Numbered from the stretch's first letter, positions 23,893 through 35,592 are shown. The stretch: DNA of 64,000 bases from Imbricaverruca yamaguchii (GCA_034440575.1 JAOTOL010000997.1:38501-102500), one strand, 5' to 3'. Numbers and translations: made by a program. The notes: a model not told the origin generated them from the letters alone.

Positions 23893-26568
23893 CTGCCACA
23901 CGCGCCGGCGCCGTCACGTCGCGTCACATCGCGTCATATGACACATACGGTGTGGAGGCGGGCGGCCGATCATCCTGCAGCCTCATGTCACACGTCACGT
24001 CACGTCACATCGCGTCATACGACACATATCGTGTGGAGGCGGGGCGGCCGATCATCCCGTGTCCTCATGCCACACGTCACATCACATCGCGTCACACGAC
24101 ACATCGCGTCATACGACACATATCGTGTGGAGGCGGGGCGGCCGATCATCCTGCAGCCTCACGTCACACGTCACGTCAGTCACACCGCGTCACACGACAC
24201 ATCTCGTGTGGAGGCGGGGCGGCCGATCATCCCGTGTCCTCATGCCACACGTCACATCACACCGCGTCACACGACACATCTCGTGTGGAGGCGGGGCGGC
24301 CGATCATCCTGCAGCCTTATGTCACACGTCACGTCACGTCAGTCACACCGCGTCACACGACACATCCCGTGTGGTGGTGGGGCGGCCAATTTTCCTGCAG
24401 CCTCACGTCACACGTCACTTCACGTTACGTCACGTCACAGTGCACACATCTGACACAGCTCAGCCGTCAGTGCCTCGATTTGGAGCTGAGCCCAGCGGCG
24501 GAAAATGTGGCGACATCACATCCGCAGACCGCACGTGCAGTGTGATTGCAGAACGTCACACACTCCCATTGCGGTGAAGTTCAGCTGTCAATTGACCACG
24601 CTGAGAATCACCGGTATTACGGCGGCATTATAATTGCTGGACGAGTGCGGATAAAATGCGAGCTGTATGGCTCGTGTTGCAGACATGATCGGGCATAATA
24701 CCATCGGAGGCACAGAGGCTGCCAGGAGAAACCCTATTGACACTGAGCTTATGGAGCATATGGTACACATACCCCGAACCTGACTCATGAATGTCGAGTA
24801 GGTGAAACACTACAGGTTGCGCGGCATGGCATGGTATTTTTTTTCTCACCACTCAGTATACCCCATACGCGACCATTCAGCATGGCACCTTGCATCACAC
24901 CGTCATTGGGACAGCCTGGACGGGGCGACCGGTCACCCGGAGGTTTGGACGGGGCGAGACATAAGGTCAGGCATAAGTCATAAGTCTAGACACAGGTTTA
25001 GACATAAGCCAATCACTGAATCAACTTCGTTAGCTGCGCAAACAGATTCCGGTCGCTACACATCCATGGCGCAGATAGTAGCAGAATTCATTGCCGCCGG
25101 CGACTGACCAAGTAGGTGACGACGACACCTCCATAGCTGTGGGCGACAATGGCCACAGCTTTGGCCGCCGCCGGCCGCACCAGACTGTCCCACACTGTGA
25201 GCACGTGCTCCTCGGGACTGCTGCTGCCCTGCGCCAGCGCAAACGTGCGTCAGCAAATCGGCTAGGGAGGTGAATGCAATATTGATCTGCATCCTGGCGA
25301 TGCATGCACACATCAACACAATGCTGATAAAGCTGTGACCAGTTCCGAGCCACTGCTAGTAATGCTTCTACCCCCCCCCATCAACGCTTTGTGAGGAATA
25401 TCTTCAGAAAAACGAGTTCCAAAATAATTAATGATCACTGGTGAGTCACGACCATTTCAAGCGCCGGAGACAGCAGGACGCCAGCAAGCCAGCCGCTGCC
25501 GTCTCAATACGCACAAACGACCAACTCAACACGCACAAACGACCAGCCATCACATCGGCTTAACATGATCACGACATGCGATACACCAATTGACAGCTCC
25601 CGAATGTTGCGCCAACTGTTTCAAGTGCGACGAGGAAGAAACTTTCGGGAACACCAAGCTGCCACTCGAGTCCAGCTTACACCCATAGCAAAATACACGC
25701 AAACGCCACACCCCAACACCACTGAGGAGATTCAGCAGAAGATTCCCGGGCAGGTAAGTCCAGCTGGTGCATCCATCCGACACTGATAGCAGGTCCGATT
25801 TGATGGTCCCTCCCTTTACCGGTCAGCGACTGGGTCGACCGACTCCAGCCCTCAGCACCTGTATGAACTGTTTGTGTTTGTTGCGGACGCGGTGATTGTC
25901 GTTGGTGTTGAGCACGAGCACGCCATAGCCGGCAGACATGGCCCGTCTCACGTACGGCAGCTGCGTGCCCTCCTCCAGGCCATTGTTGATGATGAGCCTG
26001 CAGTGGTGGCGGCGGTTACTGCACAGCACAGCTGGGAGGCAGGACGGTCACAGCTGGGAGGCAGGACGAACACAGCTGGGAGGCAGGACGGTCACAGCTG
26101 GGAGGCAGGACGGTCACAGCTGGGAGGCAGGACGGACACAGCTGGGAGGCAGGACGGACACAGCTGGGTGGCAGGACGAACACAGCTGGGAAGCAGGACG
26201 AACACAGCTGGGAGGCAGGATGGTCACAGCTGGGAGGCAGGGCGGTCACAGCTGGGAGGCAGGACGGACATGGCTGGGAGGCAGGACGGTCACAGCTGGG
26301 AGGCAGGACGGTCACAGCTCGGCATCAGGACGGTCACAGCCAGCATTGGAAACATGGGATTGTCCTGGATGTTTGTCATCCAGAGCCGTATCTTCTTCGT
26401 TCATTGTCAGTCTCTTTTTGCAAAAAAAAATTAATGGGTTATTGACAATGGCTGACAGTCTAATGCTCTTTGATAAACATACCCGAAAGTAGATGAAAAG
26501 TTGAAAAGGACAATTTAATGTCACAAAACAGAAGAAAAAAACAAGACACACCTGCGGAGGCCGTCTAT

Positions 26569-26602
<34 letters not shown>

Positions 26603-29600
26603 CCGTTAGTAGCCCGGGGACTGGGCACACCTGCGGGCCCACTGGCCGGCGCGCACCACGCCCGAGCCGTGTATGAGGAGCAGCAGCGTGTCGGCCGACT
26701 CATAGCCAGGGCTGGCGAACACACAGGCCGTGGGCTGGTCAGGTGCGGCCGCCTCCGCTGCCGGCACCGGCACTGCTACACGCAGCAGGCATGTATCCGT
26801 CTCCAGCAGGTCGTACACGACGTCCGTCACCGCCTGCCGAACACACCCAGACTGGTGTCACTAGCGACACTGTCACCACCTGCCGAGCATACACAGACTG
26901 GTGTCACTAGCGACACTGTCACCACCTGCCGGGCACACACAGACTGGTGTCACTAGCGACACTGTCACCACCTGCCGAGCACACAGACTGGTGTCACTAG
27001 CGACACTGTCACCGCCTGCCGGGCACACACAGACTGGTGTCACTAGTGACACCGTCACCACCTACCGGGCACACACAGACTGGTATCACTAGCGACACCT
27101 TCACCGCCTGCTGGCACACACAGACTGGTGTCACTAGCGACACTGTCACCGCCTACCGGGCACACACAGACTGATGTCACTAGCGACACTGTCACCACCT
27201 GTCGGCACACACACTGGTATCACTAGGACACCTTCACGCCTGCTGAACACAGACTGGTGTCACTAGCGACACTGTCACCACCTACCGGCCACACAGACTG
27301 GTGTCACTAGCGACACTGTCACCACCTGCCGGACACACACAGACTCACAGTGCACCATTACCTACCATGGAATGTCAGGTACCCCACTGTGGAGCAAAAA
27401 TATACAAGAAATTTGAATGTATGAACAGCTTGTCTTTCACTGGAGGGGAAGCCATGGTGTCCAGCTAAAGCATATATAATCTATGCCATGGCCCTTCCAA
27501 TTATTTCACACAATTCACTCAAAAACATTGTACAAGCATTTGCTATTTGTTCACAGGACACCAAAATTCCCAGGGCTTGAAAATAAAAGGTTAACTATTC
27601 CATTACCACCATAATGGATTATTTACCCTTCCAAGCTTCGTATTTTGTTGAAAATCGTTCAGCTTAGTGCCACAACCAATCACATTGTTCTCTATTACCG
27701 ACTCGATTGAAAAACTTCGCCAAGAAATACCCGATCCAGACTTCACTGCGCGTCTCTGGCTTGGCCGCTTCGAGGAACCCCATATTTGACGTCATCACAA
27801 CGAGGAGTTTTTTAATCGAAGACAACACTTAATTGAAATAATTTAATTAGATAGGAAATATATCTCTTATGAACAAAATACTTAAGTTTTGTATACGAAA
27901 TATCACACACGTTGTTTGCAACGAAATACTCATTACGTGAAACTTGTCCATTCAAATAGGGTGAACGTCGATTAAAGCAAGCAAGTTCTAGTTGCAATAT
28001 ATTTGGAAAGTAACCTACGATCGCGTTAGAACTGCAGAAACGCACATGACAATGAGCACGTTAACATAAACACCATTACAACGCCAGGAAGACGGTATGA
28101 ACTTCAACATCTGGCCAGTAAAAACGACGTTGGAATGCTAACTGGTACGGTAATAGGACAAAATTAGACAGTACAGCTATCTTTTATCTAACCTACTTCC
28201 AAGCACCCTTCACTTAGCACACAGCGAGATATGGAAGGGAGAAATGCAGTGAAAAAAAAGCATTCGTGAAATAGGGTGGAATATACCACTTTCTGAACAC
28301 TCAATTTCCATCCCTCTCCAAGAATTATTGGCATCCTGCTCCTTGATGCATGCTTATGAAGCATTTGTGTCTCCTTTCTAACAGTATCTCATTTATAAGT
28401 TATAAGTAGCATATGCATGCTCTTGACAAGGAATAGGGATATGCAACTTCAGGTGAATGGATTACCTAAAATGTGATATGGCACACAATGGTAGTTTATA
28501 GTAGTTATTATTCTTCCTATTCCGAATATAGCTCTTAACTTATGAATATAAGAACAAATGATAAAGGTACAGTCATAAGTACCTACACCTTTTGCTCAAA
28601 ATTTGAGTCTGAAAGGCATCGAAAGCATTTAAATAACACTAATTCCATGGGAAATTTCCACATCCTACTGCACTTTTTTGTCGACATCTCACACCTAACG
28701 AAATACCAATATTTTAACCCTGGGGAAGTGACAACATAAACACAGGCACATGTATCAACAGGAAAACTAAATGAAGTGGAGATGAAAGGGAGGAATGGAT
28801 TTGAACTGCAACAATATGTAACTTAGCATTAGCATTAACTTGATATGCATACTTTCGCATGGCCTAACGCCAAACCGATTGTCACATTTTCTCGATCGAC
28901 TTGCAGCTTGTCCCCCATCCAGACAAAGATCGCAGCCACTATAATAGTGACCTCAATTCAAACACCATTTTTAGTCAAGGACGATAACACACAAAGGAAT
29001 AATATGCGTCGCAGATAATTTTATGTATCATTGGAGGCACGAAATGTCACCCACATAATGTGCACTCAAATCTGAAGAAAAAAAAACTTCAAATCTAGGA
29101 AACATACCATCAACAACAACATTCTAAGTACATACATGCCCTCGTCATTTTAAAACATAGACCCTAATTCAATAATTGCATTACCCATTATCAAGTGACA
29201 AGCTTAACATCAAGCTAAAACAGATGTATTTCAAGAAACAAATACATCAGGTCACAATGAGACCAAAACATCAAGAAACAAATCAATTGGGTAGCACCCC
29301 TAAAGCTACTTCGAGATAAGCATGACAACTGACTGAAAAAGGGTTGCAGTTGGAGATGTATGACACCAACATACCTCTCCCAGTGCCTCATATCTAGCTT
29401 GGTTGCATGCATGATCTTTAGATATGTTGAACTCGAAGGGGCTGCCAGTTTTGATGTGCCTCAAGCGACCATCTGAAAGCATAGCATAATTTTGTTTGGA
29501 ATTGCATATCACGCCACATAAGATGCACCAGGTAATATGGTACCAGAGTTTGAATCACACGAACTCGCTAACAACAAAAGTAATCGAAGGACGATGCGAA

Positions 29601-32600
29601 AGAAACTAATTGTGAAAATCAACGAAGCACGCATAAAGTCATAGGATCAAATGTGCTATAATGGACACAATTGAAGCATACCTTTACGGTTGATGCACAT
29701 ACATTAACCTTACACCATAATCTGCTGCCTTGGGCTGTGCTGGAGCTTGCTATATAACTGTGGTGCACATTGTAGATCAGTGTGGTTTGACAAATACTAT
29801 TTCGTATCTTTGTGCTAGGCTTTTGAAAATACCTTACCTAAATGCAAGATAAGGGAGCAAAATATTATGTGTAATTGTTCACACATTGAGTTACCTAGTT
29901 ATCTGACAGTGGCTTATGCACAGACAGCCTGCCTATATGTGGTTGCTTTCAGTGTAACCATGAAGAAGATGCATGCCTACGACATTTCTTGAATAATAAT
30001 AGCAGGCCCTAATGGTACTGCACAGAAGAGAGCAATACAAATAAAAATTCAACCAAACCTAGCCCACTGAGCAGCCAAGCAACCAAATACTCCTTTACTG
30101 GCTATGAATAGTGTAAGGCATCAACAAGAATTCAAAGTAACACTGCATAGATCACCATCAACCTGCACGAATACAGGTTGCTGTGGTATGAATGCCAAAT
30201 GAGCAACACCTTTTACGGATGAATGGCAACAGAGAGCTAAGATTAATTCATGCTGTAATTTTGGCAAAATTAAACCAGTTAGGTAAAATGCAGCTAGCAG
30301 AAAATAGATGAAAATCAAATGTCAGTTTCACAACATGCAATTTGCTAGGCTTTCAAAACTACTTTCTTCATATTGGTGAAGCTAAAAGATAAAGAAGTCT
30401 ACATTACTAGTTTCAGTACCACTACTGTATAAAGTGATACTCTGTCTAAATGAGGCTTGATGCTCTTCCCAGAGGCTCATGTTAATAATTTATTGGGGTA
30501 TATCTATATTATGCTTGTTGTAGTCACAGTGCGCGAAAACCACTGTACCTAAGGATTATCGGGAACATTTGGTGTTTACATATTTGGTACCCGTTACCAC
30601 CTATGGTTTTGTAATGGGGATTGGGTTTTACAGAAGTATAATATTATCAACATAACAAGCTTTACGGTTAATGATACAGCTTCAGTCCCATGGTATTGCA
30701 GGTAGCATCTTAAAATGGATATAGTTGTGGCTTTCAGATAGACAGCAAAGAGTGATGCTAAATGGTACAAAGTCATCATGGCAAAATGTTCTTAGTGGAG
30801 TCCCCCAGGGGTCAGTACTAGGGCCATTACTGTTCATTATATTTGTAAATAACATTGAAAGTGGCCTAAGCAGTAAAGTTTTGAAATTTGCGGATGATTT
30901 GAAGGTCTTTAGGGCAATAACAGGTCAGGATGAGCATATCTCGCCGCAAAAAGACTTAGACGAACTTGTGAAGTGGTCCGAAGAATGGTAAATTAAATTT
31001 AACTGTGATAAGTGCAAAATCATGCATGTAGGTAAGCAGCATATGAAGGCTCCATACTTAATGGGTGGCCAAGTGCTATCAGTGACTCAACAGGAGAAGG
31101 ATTTAGGTGTTATTCTAAACACAAAACTGGGGGCATCAGAACAGACCAAGGAAGCCAGGAAGAAGGCACTGAGAATGCTCGGGGCAATAAATAGGAATGT
31201 ATCATACAGAAGTGAGGAAGTGATCAGGAAGCTTTACTGTGCATACGTCAGGCCACATTTGGAATATTGCATCCAAGCTTGGTCTCCTAGCTATGAAAAA
31301 GATTGTTGGCTTTTGGAGAGAGTACAAAAGAGGGCTACAAAAATGGTTAATGGCATAAGGGGCATTCCACGTCAAATCGCACAAGAATTGGCTATTTTGA
31401 ACCCGACCCCCTCCTATTTTTATGAAAATTGATACACCTGTAGTGCCAAGTGAACGAACCTCACACGCCAACTTTCAGCCCTGGGTGACCTCTGGGGCCA
31501 TATTTAGAGGTCATCCTAGGTCGCCTATTTTTACCGACTTGACAACAATCAAATGCATATATATTAGATGTTAATTAACTTAGCGGAACGACATTGGTGT
31601 GAAAGTGCGCAGAAACCCTTGGCCATTCAGAAATATGGCAAAAGTTGCACGTGACCTCTCCGTGACCCTTAACCTAACGAGGTCAAAGTATAAAAATGCA
31701 TTTTTCTATATGTTTGCCTGCCCCTAATGCGACTAAACGTGGCTGAATTAATGGTCCTGATATTATCTAAGAGAGTGCAAAAAAGAAAGGCGGAGACTCT
31801 AAAACTTTTTGAGATATCGGCCTTTGAGTAGGTATTGTCATAGGACCAAATCGAAGCATGTCCCGATGCTATTTACCATATCATCGATTATAACTCTGGT
31901 TTCCTTGGTCCGATTATCGTCAAATTTGGTGGGCAAATCATCGGTGGCAAGCTGAACTATTTGACAGATTTTCAAGTTGACCTGACCTCACATGACCTGG
32001 CAGTGACCTCTCCATTACAAGCCAACAGGGAAACACAAATATTTTCCTGAACAAAAAACGCTGAATTTGGCTCGTACAGGCTATATTACCTAGTTTTAGG
32101 TTAGGCTACTCCAAACGAACCAAGTTTTATTTTGAACAAGTGTCTTCTGCAAGGTCACGTGAGGTCACTATGAGGTCATGTCACACTTTCGTCAATAACT
32201 TTATATAGAATCAAGATAGAGAAATAATTTTAATGCCATCGAGATCCTCTGGTTAATCATGATGTATAATATGATCAAGCTAGGTCATCACTTTACCTCG
32301 GTTTAGGGTGACCTGGAGGTAAACTGGGGTCAGGATCAAATGTTCAGCTAGCTAAGTCATGTGATACATCAATCAACGCGGCCTGACGAGGAAAATAGAA
32401 TTGTAACAAAATTATATTTCTATCTTTATTTTGGCAAAAGTTTTTCGCAAAAAAATATGTTTCCTCGGTTTTTATAGCCTGAATATATTGTTTCAGCTCG
32501 CGTGCGTTTCGTACTAACATTTTATCGGGAGGGCCAGTAAATGTTTCTGATATGCAAATAGCCGCGACCATAAAACAAGTTGAACAGCAGTACCGTATAT

Positions 32601-35298
32601 TCACGAAGAACTACCAACCTTTTTCGCCACACGTACCTCACGGCCCGTCTCGCTGCCGGAAAACCATCTCACAACCACCATACCATTACGTGGAGACGGA
32701 GTAACACGATGGACATTCCTTGTTCCCGGTATTGTGCGAGCAGCTGCGAATCTGTCATTCAACGTTTTAGTTTCTTTGACCCACTCGGTTTTGGGAAAAT
32801 ACTCCAGGCACGTGCCGGTGGCATGGTTTTTTACAAACTGATAAAACTGGTCCGGGATCTCAATCAGAGTTTCTTGCAGACTTCCCTTTTTAGCTAACCT
32901 TTTCAACGTCCCACCAATGCCATCACACGGCCCCTTTCCGTGAGCGGTTGCGAAGAAATGCCACTCGGCGTCTATTCCAAAGTCGACGGAATGCTCTGCC
33001 AAATTTAGGGAATTCTTACAATTTTTGTATAGCGAGGCAGCCCCATCTGAAAAATAAAATATCTTCTTGGGGCGCTGGCCTAATTCTGCTTCCAGGCGCT
33101 CAATGAGTTTTCCTTGAAACAGGTGGACAGCCACAGTATCATGCGTCAGGCAGTCGGAAATGGCAGAGTAAGAAAAATGTTTGAGGTCCCCTGCGTTGTT
33201 TCGCCAATAAGCCACAAACGGATGGATTGTCACCTGCAGTTTGTTCCAGTGATGGGACTGTACCTCATCCTGTGTAACCATAGCGTAGTTTTCGGAAAAA
33301 ATATCCAATAACAATTACCTCTGCAGGAGCTAGTGTTTCCTTTAGGCCTTTCAGATAATTGTCTTGGGCACGGGCGACAAAATCATGCTTTACAAGTATT
33401 TCCAGCTGCTCACAAAATGATCGCACAAAATCTTCAGAAGTTTGCGTAACCACCTCTAAGGTGTACCTATCAGTATTAGTCCACTTTCGGTACTCAATGT
33501 TATCGATTTCTCGGTTATCATGAATCATATCATGGCCATGAATATTCACGTAAGTTGCAATATTGCATGTATTTAGGCAATACAAACTTCCCAAGGTCAT
33601 GTTAGTTCATGTGAGGTCATGTCAACCTGAAAATCTGGAAAATAGTTCAGTTTGCCGCCGATGACTTGCGCAACAAATTTGACGATAATCGGACGAAGGT
33701 AACCAGAGTTATCATCGATAATATGGTAAATAGCCTCGGGACATGCATGCATTTGGTCCTATGACAATACTCGAAGGCCGATATCTCAAAAAGTTTTCAA
33801 GTCTCCGCCTTTCTTTTTGCAGGTTCTTAGATAATATCACGACCATTAATATAGCACCGTTTCGTCGAATTAGGGGCAGGCAAAGATATATAAAAATATA
33901 TTTGTATACTTTGACCTGGTTAGGTCAAAGGTCACGGGGAGGTCACGTGCAACTTTTGCCATATTTTTGAATGGCCCAGGGCTTCTGCACACTTTGACAC
34001 CAATTTCATTCCGCTAAGTTAAATAACACACGAGATATTTGCAATTTATTGATGTCAAGTCGGTAAAAAATCGTGACCTAGGATGACCTCTATATCTGAC
34101 CCCAGAGGTCACTCTGGGCTAAAAGTTGGCGTGATGTGTTCTTTTACTTGGTACTACAGGTGTACCAATTTTCATCAAAATCGGAGGGGGTCGGGGAATT
34201 TCTTGTGCGATTTGACGTGGAATGACCCATAAGCAACCTGGCATATGAGGAAAGATTGAAGAAATTGAATATGTTTTCACTTAGATATAGAAGGCTGAGA
34301 GGAGATCTCATCGAGGTCTTTAAATTTGTCAATGGTCTGGAGAGGGGATACCTTGGGGAAATGTTTGAATTTAACCGAAATGATGCAATTAGAGGTCATA
34401 AATTCAAAATTAAAGTTAACCACAGCAGAACAAGGTTAAGGCACACTTTCTTCACCAACAGGGTAGTGGAACACTGGAACCAGCTGCCAGAAAACATCGT
34501 CAGTAGCAGCACATTGAACATCTTTAAAAACAGCATAGACAATCATTATAAGAATAGAGGGCTTGCTTTTCAGTATTACAGGGAGGGCTGATTGACAGAT
34601 TTGGTGGGCAACTGGTTCAGTGTACAGAGTGCAACCAAGAAGGGCCCTTGTGGCTCATAGTTGCACTAATCTTTTATGTCTTTATGTCTTTAAGAATCGG
34701 CCTTCCAGAACATCCAAATACAACCCATTTGACTTTGATATGAAGTGCGCTTCTGTACCAGAACTGGCATCAGTTAGCAATGGGTACTTACTCATATTCC
34801 CAATCAGTCATTTCAACCTAAAATACAGTATTTGGGTGCAAATTGCAACTATTCCCTGGTTTCAATAAAAAACGGTGAATTGTGCGTTAATAATACGGTA
34901 GTAGAAACGCTGGGGACTGCCTTAACGGGCGGTCCGTTCTAATACCAGTGGCCCACTTGATGCAGCTTAGCACAGTTCCATTTTCTACAAATCAGGTTAA
35001 AAACTATCAGAATGGAATATTTTTAAAATCATTAATATTCTTTGCTGTTGCTATCACCATCTATACACACATTCAAAAGATGAAAATGTTATATGTGCAG
35101 TATATATGCCAGGTGGTAGCAATTTCTGTTCCTTTCTCGTAGCAATGCCAAAAATCTGAATAGGCAAACATACATACACTTGTCCAAAATATATTGAGAA
35201 TTCACCTTTGAATGCATAACCGAAGTCTTCCAGTTTGGTCGGAAACGAAGCACTAGCCATGGTTTAACGGGACTCAATTTATCCAGCGATGTGTACAC
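23782..35298 (-). CDS. ARB2A: ARB2A/FAM172A homologue, six exons placed, 3' end not found
   Basis: Exons on the minus strand: 35298-35206 (ATG at 35260), 29472-29375, 26833-26631, 25997-25859, 25228-25109 and 23892-23782. All introns are GT-AG and phases agree, giving residues 1-242. Landmarks match the family: FGYAFK, LRHIKTG, the [11 protein letters not shown] loop (about 106-116), [24 protein letters not shown], the nucleophile-elbow-like AHSYGG (Ser about 196) and [10 protein letters not shown]. Vertebrate members are nuclear proteins reported to bind Argonaute and to affect alternative splicing; the domain is named after fission-yeast Arb2. Here the acidic linker between the two core halves is about 50-60 residues shorter than in vertebrates. 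The C-terminal exon(s) after residue 242 were not located. A LINE with a nested transposon lies in intron 1. I am confident of the family, less so of exon 6's exact donor. Confidence 0.9.
23900..24440. repeat. 76-95-bp CACGTCAC-rich tandem array in ARB2A intron 5
   Basis: Units carry CGTGTGGAGGCGGGGCGGCCGA, CATCCTGCAGCCTCA and runs of CACGTCACGTCACACG. Spacing varies between about 76 and 95 bp over about six units. The array ends within roughly 20 bp of the exon 6 acceptor. His/Arg/Ser-rich plus-strand frames are by-products. Confidence 0.88.
25109..25228 (-). CDS. ARB2A: ARB2A exon 5
   Basis: Acceptor GGCGCAG/GGCAGC, donor TACTTG/GTCAGT, 120 nt in phase 0. It encodes [16 protein letters not shown] and [15 protein letters not shown], including the nucleophile-elbow-like HSYGG. 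It joins directly to exon 4, so no coding sequence for the vertebrate linker was found between them. Confidence 0.92.
25859..25997 (-). CDS. ARB2A: ARB2A exon 4
   Basis: Acceptor CCACTGCAG/GCTC, donor ATACAG/GTGCTG. It encodes [20 protein letters not shown] and [12 protein letters not shown], matching the family order. It ends in phase 0. The 22-bp array starts about 35 bp upstream of the acceptor. Confidence 0.93.
26030..26340. repeat. 22-bp minisatellite in ARB2A intron 3
   Basis: CACAGCTGGGAGGCAGGACGGT repeated about 14 times with minor variants (GGACA, GAACA). On the minus strand each unit reads CTGCCTCCCAG, a possible acceptor-like string. Three units make 22 codons, giving long mixed frames that are not genes. 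Confidence 0.92.
26571..26601. repeat. GA dinucleotide microsatellite
   Basis: About 15 uninterrupted GA units, 30 bp beyond the exon 3 donor in ARB2A intron 3. Confidence 0.95.
26631..26833 (-). CDS. ARB2A: ARB2A exon 3
   Basis: Acceptor TTCGGCAG/GCGGTG, donor CCCGCAG/GTGTGC. It encodes VVYDLLETD and then [18 protein letters not shown], the first core motif of the ARB2 domain. It ends in phase 2. A tandem array begins immediately upstream of the acceptor, and a GA microsatellite lies 30 bp downstream of the donor. Confidence 0.93.
26840..27345. repeat. About 45-bp array derived from the exon 3 acceptor, ARB2A intron 2
   Basis: The unit ACTGGTGTCACTAGCGACAC plus GTCACCACCTGCCGGGC recurs about 11 times. 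Its reverse complement (CAGTCTG...CGGCAG/GTGGTGAC) aligns with the exon 3 junction (CAGTCTG...CGGCAG/GCGGTGAC) over the acceptor and roughly the first 20 exon bases. Confidence 0.9.
27350..28255. other. ARB2A intron 2, no further feature
   Basis: AT-rich intronic sequence with no supported exon or repeat. Confidence 0.5.
28261..28720. repeat. Dispersed repeat R1, copy 1
   Basis: From ATTCGTGAAATAGGGTGGAA to CACCTAACGAAATACCAATA. It is about 460 bp and clearly homologous to 36,313-36,780 in the same order and orientation. No coding capacity. Likely an old non-autonomous transposon, but the ends are not sharp enough to show a target duplication. Confidence 0.75.
29375..29472 (-). CDS. ARB2A: ARB2A exon 2
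   Basis: Acceptor TGCTTTCAG/AT, donor GGAGAG/GTATGT. It completes Asp19 and encodes [15 protein letters not shown]...RYEALGE, a highly conserved N-terminal block of the family. It ends in phase 0. Confidence 0.92.
30664..31358 (+). mobile_element. CR1 LINE copy A, RT part, 5' truncated
   Basis: The sequence joins the LINE consensus (as seen at 46.7 kb) at ACGGTTAATGATACAGC. It encodes part of the reverse transcriptase ([14 protein letters not shown], then KFADDLKVF) and a C-terminal segment. At least two nonsense changes are visible: TGGATATAG near 30,716-30,724, and TGGTAA near 30,988 where copy B has TGGCAA. The element is dead. It lies in ARB2A intron 1, opposite to the gene, and is interrupted at 31,358 by a DNA transposon. 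Confidence 0.92.
31359..34228 (-). mobile_element. DNA transposon with about 0.6-kb TIRs inserted in LINE copy A
   Basis: The ends GGGGCATTCCACGTCAAATC and its reverse complement GATTTGACGTGGAATGACCC bound 2,870 bp. ATAA is present on both sides (31355-31358 and 34229-34232). The uninterrupted LINE copy B has one ATAA at this site, proving insertion. The inverted repeats extend to about 32,003 and 33,604. Two overlapping minus-strand frames inside encode one decayed protein. TIR sequence and duplication length do not let me assign a superfamily. Confidence 0.9.
32601..33600 (-). pseudogene. Transposase-like protein of the nested transposon, frameshifted
   Basis: Frame 33600-33265 continues into frame 33314-32601 after a frameshift near 33,310. 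Order of motifs: [45 protein letters not shown], then [21 protein letters not shown] recall proteins with the FSENY / FSDGAAS / HGKGPCDG signature in many invertebrate genomes as unannotated or transposon-borne. The spaced acidic residues are suggestive of a DDE/D-type nuclease, which is inference. The protein starts almost at the inner edge of the TIR, so its N terminus may be missing. Confidence 0.7.
34233..34695 (+). mobile_element. CR1 LINE copy A, 3' part
   Basis: It resumes exactly where the LINE was split (GCAACCTGGCATATGAGG) and runs through the last RT-associated frame ([19 protein letters not shown]). It ends in two ATGTCTTT-type 8-bp units, as expected for CR1 3' ends. Confidence 0.9.
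35206..35298 (-). CDS. ARB2A: ARB2A exon 1 (start codon)
   Basis: The acceptor TTTCAG precedes 35298. The first 38 nt are 5' UTR with an in-frame TAA upstream of ATG 35260, which fixes the start. Eighteen codons ([18 protein letters not shown]) plus one base end at the donor AAAG/GTGAAT. An acceptor here means at least one more upstream non-coding exon. Confidence 0.85.
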
Positions 35299-35556
35299 CT
35301 GAAATGAGTAAAAACATGAATTACAAACCAACGCAATTAAAACTGATGACTGTGCATCGTTGTTCACTCCACTGAAATGAAGGGACCTACCACAAACAAA
35401 CAATGCTTCTTGCCTTACTCAATCTCTCCATCGCTATATTGAGACGGCTGAGGCTACTTACTGGCCATTCCAGCCAGCATCCAGCTGGGCATCAAAACCT
35501 ACCTACATGCACCTCGAAGCTTGTCTTGTTACCACCTAAAAGTACAATATTACCCC

Positions 35557-35592
35557 TAGGTACGTACCTGCCTAGATAGGTAGGTAGGGGAA
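35557..35592. repeat. CCTAGGTA-rich short inverted repeat
   Basis: CCCCTAGGTACGTACCTGCC followed by TAGATAGGTAGGTAGGGG can fold back. Similar words form a longer hairpin at 38,896. Confidence 0.5.

Noticed and set aside
23827..24577. His/Arg/Ser-rich plus-strand frames of up to 208 codons
   Set aside because: They lie in a tandem array inside an ARB2A intron, opposite to the gene.
26830..27345. CRISPR-like array of about 45-bp repeats
   Set aside because: Units are contiguous with no unique spacers, the context is a spliced animal gene, and units align with a splice junction.
35089..35403. Alternative frame through ARB2A exon 1 ([14 protein letters not shown])
   Set aside because: The overlapping ATG frame matches the family and joins exon 2 in phase, so this frame is a shadow.
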